Positions 47,301 to 59,969 are shown, counted from the first letter of the stretch. The stretch is 64,000 nucleotides of DNA from Massariosphaeria phaeospora (GCA_011032825.1 JAADJZ010000016.1:620001-684000); one strand, 5' to 3'. Translations and numbers: made by a program. The notes: a model not told the origin generated them from the letters alone.

Positions 47301-48226
47301 CGGAGTGACCATTTGGGTGGGTAGGATGAGGAGCTGGTCGGCTCAACATAGGGTTCGTCATGTCTCTTGCTGAGAAGAGCGCTGTACAGTGTCAGCGTCG
47401 TGAAAGCTACCGTGCGATGTACATACGAATGGAAACCGGCCGAGAGGTTGGAATCAGGGTAATGATGCCAGCCATCTTAGTGCAAAAGGTGAAAGGATCT
47501 CGTAGGGAAGTTACAGAAGACTGTAAGAGGTTCGGGCGGAATTTTGAGTTTGTGTGGGCGTTGCCAAAGGAACGCCGGTCTAGGCTGTCTTCCCATGCTC
47601 CGCTGTATTTGGCTAGTCGTATCTTGTGGTACCCCCTACCCCCTTGGAAACGGTATACCACAGAGCCTGGTCCTGTCGGAACGAGTCATGTCCTCTACCT
47701 GCTGGGGGAGTTGGCGGATCTGTTATCCCTGCTCGAGCAGTCCAAGATCTGACAAGTTCTAGCGAGGAGATCGTCCCTTCGTCACCCCCAAAGAGTGAGA
47801 TCTCAGGAGCTCAGTCTCAGGAAATGACCGTCCCTCCGACAAGACAGTAATTTCTAAAGCAGCGAGCGGAGGATCTATGTTCCTGCCCAGCGGATTGCGA
47901 CTTCCAAACACCCATCCATGGGAAGGACATCTCAAATTAGAAGTAAAAAAGGCAATATATTTTGGTAGTGAGAGTAAACTGGTAGACTCTTAAATCTGAA
48001 AAATACTTTAGTTCAAAAGCCTAAGTGGATGATGTATGCATGCATTGAGCTGTGCATAAGGAATTATTGTGAAGTGGTGCCTGATCATAAATTACCGGTA
48101 GGACTAGCCGTAGTAAATAAGCGGCTAAGCGGCTTTACCCATCTCACGTCTTGCACCAACACACCACCACTCCACCTCAGCAACACCATCACCACCAGCC
48201 CAGCGTCCGCAGCTCTTCCCACGAGC
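44348..48226. other. Gene-poor decayed region
   Basis: No confident gene. Weakly coding fragments occur on the plus strand at 45473-45676 and 46021-46500, and on the minus strand at 47023-47361 (a Pro/Ser/His-rich frame of 112 codons). None carries a domain that I recognise, and frames are broken by stops. The stretch is most simply old, decayed accessory DNA. Confidence 0.4.
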
Positions 48227-49143
48227 TTACTGTCTGCAACTTTCCCCATTGTTTACCGAAGCCACCGCGTAGAAGGCTGCAGTCGCGGCGTAGACTTCGC
48301 CTCGTGACGGATGGCCCGCGACTGCCTTGACACTAAGCGCGAAGACAGTCCCGAAGATCCCGACGATTGCTGTGCGCAGCGTACCAGGACTGGTACCCTG
48401 AAGCGCGAACAAGACACCTACCAGTAACATGGATGCGAGCACACACGTCATCGTATCCATGATGCCTCGAATTGTGTGATGCTGGATGTGTGTTTGGGTG
48501 CTCGCTGCCCCAGACGGTCTTTTCGGACTCCAAGGTCTTCTCATCCGAGCGAAGATGTGCTTCTCGATCCAAGGACTCCGGTCGATTAAAATGGAGGTTA
48601 CAATATCGTCTTGTGGTATCCTTCTCCAAGAACAGGTATCGGTGTGTGGCGATGGATCTTTGTACAAGACCTCTGGCTCACGTGTCGGTCCAAAACGACC
48701 TTCCTGGAAGAGTGACGGTTCGAAGTTCGAAAGATTCTTCGTGGAATAATTGCCTTGGTGAGGCAGCTTGAGGATTTGCTCGCTCAAGCAGAGAGTTTCA
48801 CCTGTAAGCAATTCAGCACGCTGTTCGAACGGCTCCGGGTTAAATGCTTACCATACTTGTGTAGACAGCTCTCGTACTCCAACCATTCCTTAGCATATAT
48901 CTCGGGATATTTCTTCTTCACAACCCATCGCGGACACTCCAAGACGGTTTCCCCATGGTCGATCCCCCGAGTCTTCGCTAGGGCAGTGTTCACGGCCTTT
49001 ACGCTCTGCTGAAGTTCCTCGGTATCATCATGAAGCTTCTTCGCCCAAAGCGGAGCGAACCGACGAAATCGCGCTATCTCCGGAAATAGGGCAATGTTTT
49101 CGTAAAAGATAGTATATCCTGAATTGCGAAGAGGGTTCTGCAT
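48227..49143 (-). CDS. DUF6594 membrane protein (copy B)
   Basis: Exons 49143-48852 and 48801-48227 give 288 aa from the internal Met at 49143. The diagnostic block YTIFYENIALFPEIARFRRFAPLWAKKLHDDTEELQQ and LECPRWVVKKKYPEIYAKEWLEYESCLHKYG identify the family. The C-terminus has two hydrophobic segments (MTCVLASMLLVGVLFAL, TAIVGIFGTVFALSVKAVA) and the family motif GEVYAATAAFYAVASV. The frame is open upstream of the Met through IRSLQAD to an acceptor at 49172, so a 5' exon exists or existed. The obvious candidate, opening MMTEAEESTRAS at 49340, does not join in phase, so the true start is unresolved and the 5' end may be broken. Confidence 0.78.
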
Positions 49144-49171
49144 GTCGGCTTGAAGCGAGCGGATATCAATG

Positions 49172-51920
49172 CTAACTAGCGCTGTTTAGGTATGGCGTCG
49201 AATCGAACAAGAACATTCACGAAGCGGAGGGAAAAAACGTGTGTAAGGCTGGAAAGCAAGACATCCTTGATTGATAGAGACTGGCCCGCCTTATAAGCTG
49301 TTCTGGAAGCGCGCGTCGACTCCTCAGCCTCGGTCATCATGTAGTTGAATGGACGACTATACACACCCCTTTACCGGAAGCCTAGTCCATGCTCTGAGTA
49401 TACCTTCTGGATGCCGGTATGGAGTACTCACAATTGCGGACCTAGGAAATATCTCCCTTGCGCTTGCGCTCGGTATCCATCTATTATCAACAGGAAGCTG
49501 TTCACCTGATCGAAGGCCAGGCACCTCACCGGTATCCGGACAGACTTTTCGAGTTTCGAGCCGCGAAATACTTGGATGCGTAACCCGCGGTTAGGAACGC
49601 CCACACCTGGCGACAATGATGGCCGACAGCATTGCGGCGTAGCAGAGCCTTGTCGGGCTGCATGGATGATGCGCTGATGGATGATTCTTGAGGATTGAAT
49701 GGGATCACGAGATCCAATGACAGCCCTACCACTCGGTAAACTCGTCTGGGTCCGCTCCGGATGCCGCGCAGGCCGTTGCTGATTATAGTAGAGGAATCTG
49801 ACAGCGTACATTAGTGTCGCTGCATGACGATACCGTGGCTGGCGACTACGGGTCCACGCCGTAGAAAGATGAAGGTACCAGAAGAAATGAGCGCCTGAAG
49901 TGACACGAATTCCACCCACTTTGGCTGTATGCGCGGTTCTCTGCCTTATCTTCGGGATGCCAGACATACAGATCCAGTACGCGGATCGTGCTGAGCGCGC
50001 ATCCCCACGTCGACTTCGGGCATGTCAACTTCAAAGGCCCCCTGAAGCGCCAGCGTAGCCGCCGTACTTCCACACATACAAGCCACACTTGCTTCAGGGT
50101 AATCTTGGTGTGTCTTTTGTAGATGCGCATGCAACGGCACCTAACGCGCGGTCAGCGGCTCCCACGATCCTTCTTCACCGGAACACGCGCCTTTCGAGCA
50201 GTCCATACTCGTCTCATTGGAGCGCAAGCCTTATCTCCGGTCGTTTTCATGGGTCGAAGCCTCCCCGGCGGCAATTTTGAGGGTGGCGTGGGTGGCCATT
50301 GAAGCCGGAGTTGGGTCTCGCCCGTCGGGAATTTAGAGCGGGGTTCAATGTCCCCTCGAGCTCCCGCCAAAACCACGGTACAGCACCACCATCGAGCACG
50401 ATTCTGCTGCTAGGTGTAGACAACTCCGCGCTAGCTTGTTGTGAGGTCGAATCATTGAGGTCGAATCAAGACGCGGAAGTATTTCATCCTCGCCGACGAG
50501 CACATACTCCATCATTGAGATATTATGTATAGAACGACACTCACGACATAGACTACGACTCGAGGCGACACAGATCCTATTTTTAACGATTTTGCAATCT
50601 GTTGAAAGGGCTGTGCTCCTTTCATTTTCGGGATCACAGGTAGGCTAACCTAGGCGGAGCTTCGACCCACCAGCGCTTAACACTAACTTTCAGACCATAC
50701 AATTAACGGGGCTCCACACCAGTACGACTCGCTGCGAAGAGGATGACATCTGAGAGCACCGACGATATCATATATCTATTTGAATCCTGCATTTCCTTTC
50801 ACTACACTAAATGACGTCATCGCCACGGAGCAGCTTCTCACCCCTCCGATGTTGGTCGAGTCGCATTCCAGTCTACTGTTACTTATACCAATAGAGCTTT
50901 CAGCTATCCTGAGTAAGTTCCGGGTCTGTGTTCAAGGGTAAATCGTACGGGTTTAACTCAACGAGAGGCAGGTCATGTGCAGCTAGTGTACACCTGCCCA
51001 GTGACCAAGCTTACTTCACCGATTACAATATTGCTAGAGACGAATTACGGCAGACACTTCGTAGCAAATACTTAGAGGCGCTCATCGCTTCTAGGACCAA
51101 TCAACAAATAACCCCGCATAGTCGAAGCAAGAGGAGACTGGGCTTGTCACCCATGGGAGGGGAGCGATACTACAGCCGGCTAGCCCCGCCGTTAGTGCCC
51201 CAGCTACACTAGCGATCTCCTCAGAACGTGTATTTCTTATACTGGATGACTTTGGACACGCCAACAATCTGCAACGTTTTGCTCTTAACTACTAGCATGC
51301 CTTTTGAGATAGCAGGACAGTTCCTCGTCTAATGCAGGTCAAATCAAGGAGTTGTACATCGGCCATATTCTAACTATTCGAAGAAGAAAATCAAACGCAC
51401 TGCAATCTGGGACTGTCTTTGAAGAATCGTCATATATTGATACCCAAGACCACGAGATACAGAGCCACGAGGAGATGCAAGCAATACTCAGCTACTCCGC
51501 AGACCAATTCCAACAGCTTACACACCGCGGCGGAACCACCAGTCGCACAGTGAAGTTCTTTAAGGGATGAATTATTCTCCGCCTCCGGCAGGCCTCGATG
51601 CATCACATCTAGATATGGTTAGCGCGACCAGCCTTGTGCCTTTCTGCTTACCTCGCCGCGGAAGCACAAATTGATCCGCTCCGGCCAGGAATAGATAGCC
51701 TTGTGTACAGAGTAGCGTTTGAGATCATTCCAGGATCCGATGGAAGCTTTAGAGGTAGCGCGGGCCAACTACTTCCACTCTCAATGGCGATGCGACGCCG
51801 CGCAAGAGTATGACCTCAAACTGTGTTCTGCACTCTCTGACCTCAGGCAAGCCAATGATGACTGCGAAGTCGCTAGTGTCCATGGTGAACCGCGAGGCTG
51901 TTGCGATCAGGATGTTTCAG
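49172..51920. other. Gene-poor region
   Basis: Open frames exist at 49428-49967 (minus), 49946-50140 (minus) and 51352-51570 (plus), none with a recognised motif or supported splice sites. The possible 5' exon of the DUF6594 copy B gene lies at about 49250-49340. Confidence 0.35.
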
Positions 51921-52565
51921 TTACACCCATAGGACTTCGTCGTTCCCTAGCGAACATGCCCCTGCAGCCTCGCAGAGCGATGACGGCCAACCGACGACCT
52001 CACAATCCAATCTTGCGGCGCAGGCCGCCTGCGGGGAACACCGCAATGCTTCCGCTCTCCTTTGTTCCTCAGCTTTCACGCCTATCCCCGCCTGCATATG
52101 CTTCTGCACCGGGACCAGCATCTCCTCTGCCTCCCCTCTCAACCTAACCGCCAATTCTGCCCACCCACCCCTTGCCCCTTGTTGCTTCGCCGCAAAATCA
52201 TTGCGATATCGAATGGTAAACACCAACAAGCCACTGTATTTACCCCGTCTCACCTGCACGTCGCACGGACAGATAGTTGGTCCTTCACTCTTGGCGAAGC
52301 TAGCTTGGAGCCAGGACAGGGGTCTGGTCTTGAGGAGCGGTTTCTTGTTTTGCGATCTCGATGACTGGGCGATGAGGCTGAAGTGGCTGGGAAACGGAAC
52401 ATGCCGTGCGGATGGCATGTATGGTGAACCTACGGCCTTCGTGGAGCGATGCGGGAGCTCTGCCATGCTATTGCGACAGTCTTCTAGTCTTGCGTTGATA
52501 AAAGGTTTGATGAAGGCTTCCTCTGCTGTTACTGACGCGTCTAACATGCAGTTAGTGACAAACAT
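51921..52565 (-). CDS. Uncertain hypothetical protein
   Basis: Single open frame of 214 codons from an ATG at 52565 (MFVTNCMLDASVTAEEAF). The middle (SEGPTICPCDVQVRRGKY, then LLVFTIRYRNDFAAKQQ) looks more protein-like than the competing 266-codon plus-strand frame over 51901-52701, which is rich in Ser/Ala/Pro/His. No domain, signal peptide or introns are seen. Either strand, or neither, may be coding. Confidence 0.25.
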   Translation of the reverse strand: MFVTNCMLDASVTAEEAFIKPFINARLEDCRNSMAELPHRSTKAVGSPYMPSARHVPFPSHFSLIAQSSRSQNKKPLLKTRPLSWLQASFAKSEGPTICPCDVQVRRGKYSGLLVFTIRYRNDFAAKQQGARGGWAELAVRLRGEAEEMLVPVQKHMQAGIGVKAEEQRRAEALRCSPQAACAARLDCEVVGWPSSLCEAAGACSLGNDEVLWV

Positions 52566-52701
52566 TTGTTACCACCACCACCATACTATCTACCCCCCAG
52601 TACTTCGACAAGCATACATCCGCGATTTCACCGCGCCCGCAACCTCACCGCAACCACACGCCTTCGTTTACGAAGCCTACGCGCCGACAAGATCAAACTG
52701 A

Positions 52702-55700
52702 GACGTGACGCACCTCATCACACCATCCTCCAATCGCCTGCCCTCCTCCCCTCCGTCACCGCGCCGCCCTCAAGCCTCCACACCCCCGAACAGATACCAA
52801 CCCCGCATCGGCGACTCCTCCGGGGATTAAACGATCGGATATCGTGGCACGCCCTCGCTACCAGCGGAACGCGACAAACGTAGAAGGAAGGTGGCTATCA
52901 AGTCGGTATAAATTCTCCGAGTGCGTAAGGCTGAAGGGTTATCTGACTGCATCAGCGCGGCTGCTGGATCAATTGATGCGACACGCAGGAGGGCGGGCGG
53001 CTGTCGACTTCAGCGAAGATGTCGATGATAACGCATAGGGCTGGGGATGCGGACGGGCTATGTGCGTATATATTATGGCCAACGTATACCGCTCCCTTCC
53101 CGTCCGATGCGTCCGCGCCGTCGTTGAGGTGAAATTCAACGAGCGATTACCCTGTCGCATAGTACCTATGCAGCCCTCATCCTCCGACCGCCTCCCAGAC
53201 GAGAAGTCGTTCTTGGCCTCTAGATTTGCTCGACCTCTGCAATCTGCAAAGCTCAGGATTATCTACGGTTATATGTACGGGAGACAGGTACGTCTGAGTC
53301 TCCCCTTCCGGCACTACAAACCAGGCCGCGGCGCAAAACACTGCGAGGACAACAAGGCCATTGAAAGGCGCACAGCTGCATGTTGTTAGTAGAGACATAG
53401 ACACCGTAGTGCTTCTCTAAATACCTGCGATGATAAAACTGGCCTCTCTAGCCAAGAGACTCTCTCCGCCAATAATATATTAAAGTCCAAACGTATACAT
53501 ACCAGAGACGAGCCTCCCGATGCTAGGCAGACTCGAACTGTGTAATCACTCCCCAGATTAGTAATTGAAGCTAGGAAAGCCGCGTAGCTCTGTGTTAGTA
53601 AAACATTGAGTTCTTGAAGAAGTCCAGACCGTCCAGCGTAAGGTGCAAAATACTGCCGCCCGCCTTCAGTGTGAATGTGCTGGAAGTTGGCGAGAGTACA
53701 GAGCACCTGTATCGTTCCAGTGTATCGCTCAAACTGATTCGCTCAACTGTGTAGTTGCAGATTGTAAGTTTTCCAGTAGAGAGATATAGAGGTAAGGTAT
53801 GCGAGTGACCTATGTGGAGTATATGAGCTTCGATTTACTCGCGGACCTTAACTCTTGAGCTTGACGCGACGGACAATGTAGCGTGGAGCGTGGAGGTCGA
53901 AGCGTCGATGGGTGGTAGACACCGCGTTCACATACGCCCGTGTCTCGTAGTACCTAATGATGTACCAACCCGGCTCGAGCTGATGTCCCCCGTATTATTC
54001 CGCTTCCCTCTCTCCCGTCCACGCTTGATTCTCTCTCGATTTCTCCCAGCCATTATCTTCTCTGACCTACCTTCACATTCCTCGCACGCATAGTATCGTT
54101 CGTGTTCCGGCGCGCTGCAATTACCAAGTCAGTCTACGGAGGGCCAGCCCCTGCACTCATGTCTTGCATAGCAACTTTGGTTTCCTCTTCGGCCGGTATT
54201 GATATTGGGGGAGAAACCCTCGAGCAGGCGGGGAAGCTGTTGGCCAAAATGGCCGGTAACAAACGCGGTGCATCGCTGTCTTTATTCCAGCGACCGTGGT
54301 CAACTCGATATGTTGTAACATTGCAAGGCGTCTGGTATATTAATCGTACGCGTGTGTAGTCCCTCTTCCTTGTAGCAGCGTACCGCGTCGGCCTTTCGTA
54401 GAACGCGGGTACCAGAGCTGACTACTTTAAATGTCTTGAACACCATGAGGGTTTCTCTCCAGCCGCCGGAGCTCCGGCGCCATCTTCTATAGCGGATCCC
54501 ATCGTGCATCATCCGTAAAACATATCTCTCCTCCAAGCCTGAGAGAAGGAGTACCGCGATGTATATGCGGGCGGAGGGGTGCGGGATTATGAGAGGCATG
54601 AGGGGGCCTGTAGACGAGAGAACCGAGCCACCAGGAGATGGGGCGCTATAGAATAGCAGAAGACGCGTGGTACAACAATATTTGATTAAGCCGATTCCCT
54701 ATATAGTTCCATAATGAGCGTGGGTTCCGTTTGAGAATGAGAGAATATATGGAAAGCATCATCACGCGCCGCGGACGCACTCTGGGCACAGGCGCCGCTC
54801 TCTCCGCTTCCGGTCGCACTCGTCCCCATCTCATGCAAAGGGTTGATGGTACGATTAAAGTTTTAATCGGCGGCATGGAGCCCTGGAGTCGACGTTGACG
54901 CGGTAGCTGGTCAACTCGTACGCGGAAGGCTCGATCTGAAAGGCAGCCCAAGCAAGGAAAATTGAAGGAAAATCGGGTGAGCGAGTGGGATTGCGATGTA
55001 TTATTGGAGACGTGTCGTCGTTTTCAGTGGCCGCACAGCCTGGAAGAAGTGTCCAAAGGTAGGTCGGGCGTGTGGTGGAGGGGAACAGAAGGCGCCGAGG
55101 TGGATTCGGGATCGCGCTAAAAGTCGCCAAGGCCGCGCAACGATGCCGCCGGCTGCGTGCCCCCAACTTAATTCACAGCTTCGCGGTCTACAGGTACAGG
55201 TAGTGCGCGCGCCAGTTGCCCGTTAGAAGCATGTGCACTTTCGTCGACTTGTTTTCCCAAGGCGACTCGCGCGTGCCGGCGGTCGGACATGACAGGCTGC
55301 CTGGAAACCCTGGAAACCCTGGAAACCATCGAGAGGTTTGCGGCCTCGAAGCTCTTCGCGCCTACCACTACCAGCAATCAGCTAAGACTTTCTAGAGGGA
55401 GAAATGGCTAACCTTTCGGCGGTTCAAGCGGGTAGTCCGGCTTTGGACGGCCCATGTTGTGACTTTTCGTTATCGTTCTCTTCCCCTGGAGAGTTCAATG
55501 AACCGAATGTGTTTGCTATGCAGCACACGGAGTTGACAAAAAGACGTCAAGGGCGCTCACGAGATTCGTCGGCGGGGATATTGAGATAGAAATGGAGAAG
55601 GTGGACAACAGGTGGGGGTTCGTTTCGAATGGAAGTCGATGCAACCCGCTGCGGTCGTGGGCTTGGCCAGGCTAGGTCATTAGCGGTTCCCCTGCGCAGC

Positions 55701-56256
55701 CTGGATCTACCATTGTTTGTAGGCTACAGCAGTTACGGCCGTTTGTCTCTTCCTTTCTCTTGAAGTCCTATAACGCGAACTACAGCACTAGAGGTTCGAC
55801 AGCAAATGGTAGCCTGTCATCGCTACCCCGATGGACAGTATTGGGGTTTAGTATAAGTGTATACAAACCACAACGCTTTTGGGCAACCGTTGACATCGGA
55901 TAGCAGTCATGAGAATCACAAACATCTTTCTGTGTAGCTGGTCATAGCGATGAGTCTATTCTCACGGGCGTGAGATTTCCGAAGGACTCATAACACTATT
56001 GAGTGTTAGCAAGATTCGTGGGAAACCAGACGTTCACGTGACGGTACGTGCAATGAACCCTGCAGGCGGGAAAAGCTAGTTGAGGCGGTGAAGGATAATC
56101 TGGCAACCCTAAAACAACATTTGAGAGGACCGCAAAACACATGTCGACGACGAATATTCATCCACGCCTCGAATCATAGGTTATGAAGACTATGATCACC
56201 GCCCAAAATCTGTACAACACGTTAGCGATATGATGCTGCAAGAGGGAATCCCAGCC
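52702..56256. other. Gene-poor region
   Basis: No confident gene. A hydrophobic stretch (FNGLVVLAVFCAAAWFVV) is encoded on the minus strand at about 53300-53370 in a 75-codon frame. A decamer CTGGAAACCC is repeated three times in tandem at about 55299-55328. Other frames have no recognisable content. Confidence 0.35.
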
Positions 56257-57141
56257 TTACGCCGCTGTCAAAGCGAAAACTCTCGTAGCCTCTCTGCTCA
56301 AGAACGTTATCGGATACAAGAACGCCAAACTCAAGAAAGTCGCGGCGATGAGACGGTCCCTCATTGAGCTGATGTTATACAGTAAAATGACGGATCCCGA
56401 AAGGCTAAGTGCCGCAACGAGGCACTCCAAAGCATGAACCATATTATCAAGCGTTTGTCCAGCCAATCCCCGTGGTTCTTGCACACTACGACTGAGGAGT
56501 TTGTTGTAGTATCTCAGACAGCGGACGACAATGTGTTGGTTGAAAGGATGTAAGAGCCTGTCCAGAATCAAGCGTCGGAATATGTCATCGGGACAATCGC
56601 GAAGGGATGCAAAGTTGTCCGAGACCGGATCCCCATGAGATCCATACATGGATCTAGGCTCTCCATTTGGTGCCAGAGCTTTGGTAGGGTCCGCGTTGAG
56701 ATGGTCTCGGAAGACGTTCAAAAAGAACGGATCGACCCCGGGTGCATTGGCGGCCTGGCTGTCTCTCAAGAGCACCCGACCTGAGCATGTTAGGGGAAGA
56801 CGAGGTGGCGAGCAGACGGCAAATAACAAGTACGTACTATTCCATTCCAACGCTTCATCGAGCTCAAGTATTCCACGCTCAAGCCTTTGGAAACACCCCT
56901 CATCGTGAGGATTCTTGCGTAGCTCCTCCGCCAGCTCATCGTAAGCCCGCTCTTTCGCGCAGACCTTTCCTTCTACATAGCCCGCTACTATCGCTCTAGG
57001 TCTATATAATCTCTGTCTGATGTCTGCTTCGGGGTGGCGGTTACCAATCTGGGCAAATAGATCGTGATGGTTGACGAGGGACAGCAGCTGTTGGCTTGGC
57101 GTTTGATCGCGGCTAGGCGGGGCTCCGGCTGCGGCATCCAT
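56257..57141 (-). CDS. DUF6594-like membrane protein (copy C)
   Basis: The frame is open throughout, with a probable 57-nt intron at 56781-56837 (GTACGT donor, CCTAAC branch, CTCAG acceptor) whose length keeps the frame whether or not it is spliced. Spliced length is 275 aa from MDAAAGAPPSRDQTPSQQ. It has a charged helical middle (KERAYDELAEELRKN, RLERGILELDEALEWN), FNQHIVVRCLRYYNKLL, then two hydrophobic segments (LECLVAALSLSGSVILLY, LIAATFLSLAFLYPITFL) and the motif REATRVFALTAA. That ending matches the DUF6594 C-terminal pattern. The family's usual final hydrophobic residues after this motif are absent, so the C-terminus may be clipped or continue in an exon not found. Confidence 0.62.
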   Translation of the reverse strand: MDAAAGAPPSRDQTPSQQLLSLVNHHDLFAQIGNRHPEADIRQRLYRPRAIVAGYVEGKVCAKERAYDELAEELRKNPHDEGCFQRLERGILELDEALEWNSTYLLFAVCSPPRLPLTCSGRVLLRDSQAANAPGVDPFFLNVFRDHLNADPTKALAPNGEPRSMYGSHGDPVSDNFASLRDCPDDIFRRLILDRLLHPFNQHIVVRCLRYYNKLLSRSVQEPRGLAGQTLDNMVHALECLVAALSLSGSVILLYNISSMRDRLIAATFLSLAFLYPITFLSREATRVFALTAA

Positions 57142-58501
57142 GGCGGAAATTATCCTGCAGGTCAAAACGAAGAAGAGAAAGCAGCACAAAACACGGCCAC
57201 GACCCTCCCAGTAAGAGTCAAAGGCTGCATTCATCGGTAGCGTCTCAGTGGAGACTCTTATATACCGGTAGCATCTTCTCCCCGCAGCAGTCTTGTACCA
57301 GACCTTCACCGGCGGTATGACGTACTCCACGGCGTCCAGGAGCTCAGGAATATCTTCTGGAGCTGCAGACAGAGTCGCACAGGCTGTGTAAGAGCCCAGT
57401 CAAAGCATTTGCATGTGCGCAGCGGTGTGTGGCCGGCAGGTGTGGAGTCCAAACGAACGAAGCTTTCGTGCCGCTGCACAACGACACCGTCCTCGAGTCC
57501 GACGACAAGAACCCAATGAACGAGATCTATCGAACATCTGCCAGAGGTGCCTCACCGGTTCTTCCCCTGTGATGGCACTGGCCCCTCTATGCGTAGATAT
57601 GGATGCGAGAGGAGTCAAAAGCCTCTCGTCACAACCATGCTAGAGCAGTCTTGCCAACGTCCCTCATGCGGGTATGCCATCCTGCATCTCTCCTCTAGCC
57701 CTACAGCCTTGCTGCAGTATAGTATGCGAGGCGGTGGAGGCTGCATCACCGGGGGCGATCGAGAAGAGAGGAGAGGAGAGGAGAGCGCGAGAGTCCCCCG
57801 ACGGTTGCGCGATCGGATGTGCGACACGGCTTGTTCGGCGTTCGAGCAGAAGCGCCGCTCGGAGTAGCATGGCCAGATACCATGGGCTGATGACGACGAT
57901 GGAGGTGGCGGTGGTGAAGAGGTGGATGGATCGGACAAGATGCTGGGGAAAACCAAGAGCGAGTCGGGAAAGAGCGACCAGAGCACGTTGGTGCCACCCT
58001 CAGAACCGGCATGCACTCAAAAACACCACTCTTCACACCACCCACCTCGATAACTCGTCTTACCTGCATCTTCCTCTACGAGCTGGATTGAGCAACCTCC
58101 GCCTCGAAGCAGGCGTCTAGATAAGGGAGCCTGCCAGCTAGCACACACTTGCGGTGCACAGCCGCTCACGCCGGGAGAGCCTCTGGGAGCTGCAGATTCG
58201 GCCAGACAGCAAGCCCCGTCCGTTACTTCTGCAGCTGTCATTTGAGGGAGTAGCGACCGGCGCGTGTTCACGGCGTCTCTTGCAGGGCGCGGAGAACTGT
58301 ACGACGAAGAGACTGCGGGCCTTCCCACCATTCTGAGGAGCCTTAGCAGCCAATACATCTTTCAAAAAGCCTTGGATTCCCTGAAGGAGCTTCCCATGAC
58401 GGCCCCGACAGAGTTTGAGCCGCTTGCTCGCCAGTTCAGGGGCAAGGCTGAGAATGAGGTTCGAGGTATCGACAGTGGCGAAAACAGCTCCGGAACTCCC
58501 C
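57142..58501. other. Gene-poor region with one exon-like frame
   Basis: An (AGAGG)n run lies at 57766-57783. At about 58284-58536 on the plus strand, an acceptor-like CTTGCAG precedes an open frame with coding character (RSLSSQYIFQKALDSLKELP) ending at a stop at 58534-58536. No upstream exon was found, so I do not call a gene. Confidence 0.35.
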
Positions 58502-59120
58502 CTAACCCACCAGATTTACCCCACCTAAGCATCTAGGAGTAGGCGCTTTGCTGTTCTCGATGATGCGAATCTGTAAGACGCCATTCCAAGTCACTGAGAT
58601 TTGCCGGAGCCGGTCCGGCCAGTCGATATAGTACGATGTGAAGGTTGCCAACCACCAGCACACCCTATTCCACACCGCTACATCTACCAGAATGTCGCCG
58701 CAGTCGATGCTATTTCCAGTATACTGCCTTTTGCGAAAATGCAGCGTCCTGGCCAACCGAATGCGCCCCAGCATTGACCGGCGGTGCTCAAGCAGGCACA
58801 TTCAATATCCTGACGTCTCCAAGGCGTCATCTACGATACGAAGCATCAATCTACTACCCCTAAACAGTTTCAAGGCCTGCCTTGCGAGGTCTCACAACTG
58901 TCTTCGTGGATAGGGGTCTACCAGTCCCCACGACGCCGTATTGCGTCCACTAAAGCGAAGTGCATGAAGACCGGTGTAGACGAAGGGTCGAGCTCGCTGG
59001 AAGGCCCAGAAACAGCCCATGAAGAGTTCTCGAGTGAGGCACATGTGGGCGAGCTCTGGTATGCGCCCCGACGAGCCCACGCTGCTGGCTTTACCGGACA
59101 CATACCTTGGAAGTGCCTAT
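58502..59120 (-). pseudogene. Decayed protein gene with in-frame stops
   Basis: One continuous minus-strand frame runs from about 59101 to 58502 and looks coding on both sides of two TGA codons (at 58889-58891 and 58802-58804). Fragments include PFVYTGLHALRFSGRNTASW, then LARQALKLFRGSRLMLRIVD after the first stop, then LGRIRLARTLHFRKRQYTGN and FTSYYIDWPDRLRQISVTW after the second. The style resembles large fungal repeat or F-box-like proteins, but I cannot name the family. Two TGA interruptions without splice signals around them indicate loss of function. Confidence 0.45.
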
Positions 59121-59969
59121 CCAGCACGCCTCATGCGACTTCACGTCGCCGGAAGTAGGCAATGGTGGCAGCAAGTGTCCAGACACCTCAGAGTGCTTGC
59201 GAAGGTATGTAAGGTCTGCACTTGTTTCGATCCGAGGGTGATTTTCGAAAGTCTTCCGCCCCCCTGACCTCATAGACGGCCAGCGTTGAGCACATGACAA
59301 GGCCCAAGAACCCACCTCAACTACCCACCCATCAGCGAACCTGCTCTCCTAGCAAATCCAACACACACTCCCTTATCAAAGCCGCAAGACCACATAGCTA
59401 AGTTCCGATATGCTCATTTAGCCGCTGTCCGCAACCTCGACAAGACTCTACGTGGACTACCCACCCACAGTCGACACACTCGCACCATACTCTGATCCTT
59501 ATTCCACCGAGACAACACAACACACACATTCTCTAGTCTCCAACTATCTATCACCAGCATGTGCAAGCGTTCGATCTTCATGTCTAGAAACCTAAGTTTG
59601 TATTCTCAACATATTATCACTACCACAGCTATGGAGCAGCCACGTTGGTCACCCTTCCCATGTACTGAATCTATCAAGCTGCGCTGCGCTCCGCTCTCTC
59701 TGCTCCATTCCATCCTGGAGCTATAGCCATGTACCAGAGCCATACTGTGCCCCGCTCGCACTATCAACAAAAGGAAATTGAGACTTGGGTATGATATGCC
59801 AACCTGAAAATATACTTGTACATATATCGCGCCAATAACCGTATCGCGGGTATTTCGTCATAGAAAAGGTATACGTGCGTAGTAAGTTCGCCGGGATTCC
59901 TCTCCTTTCTTGTTGCTTGCTTCTTCGTATTGTCTTCGTTTAACTTCTTACTCCTGCTCAGTCGCGGCC
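59121..59969. other. Intergenic region
   Basis: AC-rich at 59340-59540, with no gene seen. The 3' part is the downstream region of the Pal1 gene. Confidence 0.4.

Noticed and set aside
51901..52701. 266-codon plus-strand frame
   Set aside because: Low-complexity Ser/Ala/Pro/His composition; the antisense frame looks slightly more protein-like, so I listed only that one at low confidence.
55299..55328. CTGGAAACCC tandem considered as interstitial telomere repeat
   Set aside because: The unit differs from TTAGGG-type fungal telomeres and only three copies exist.
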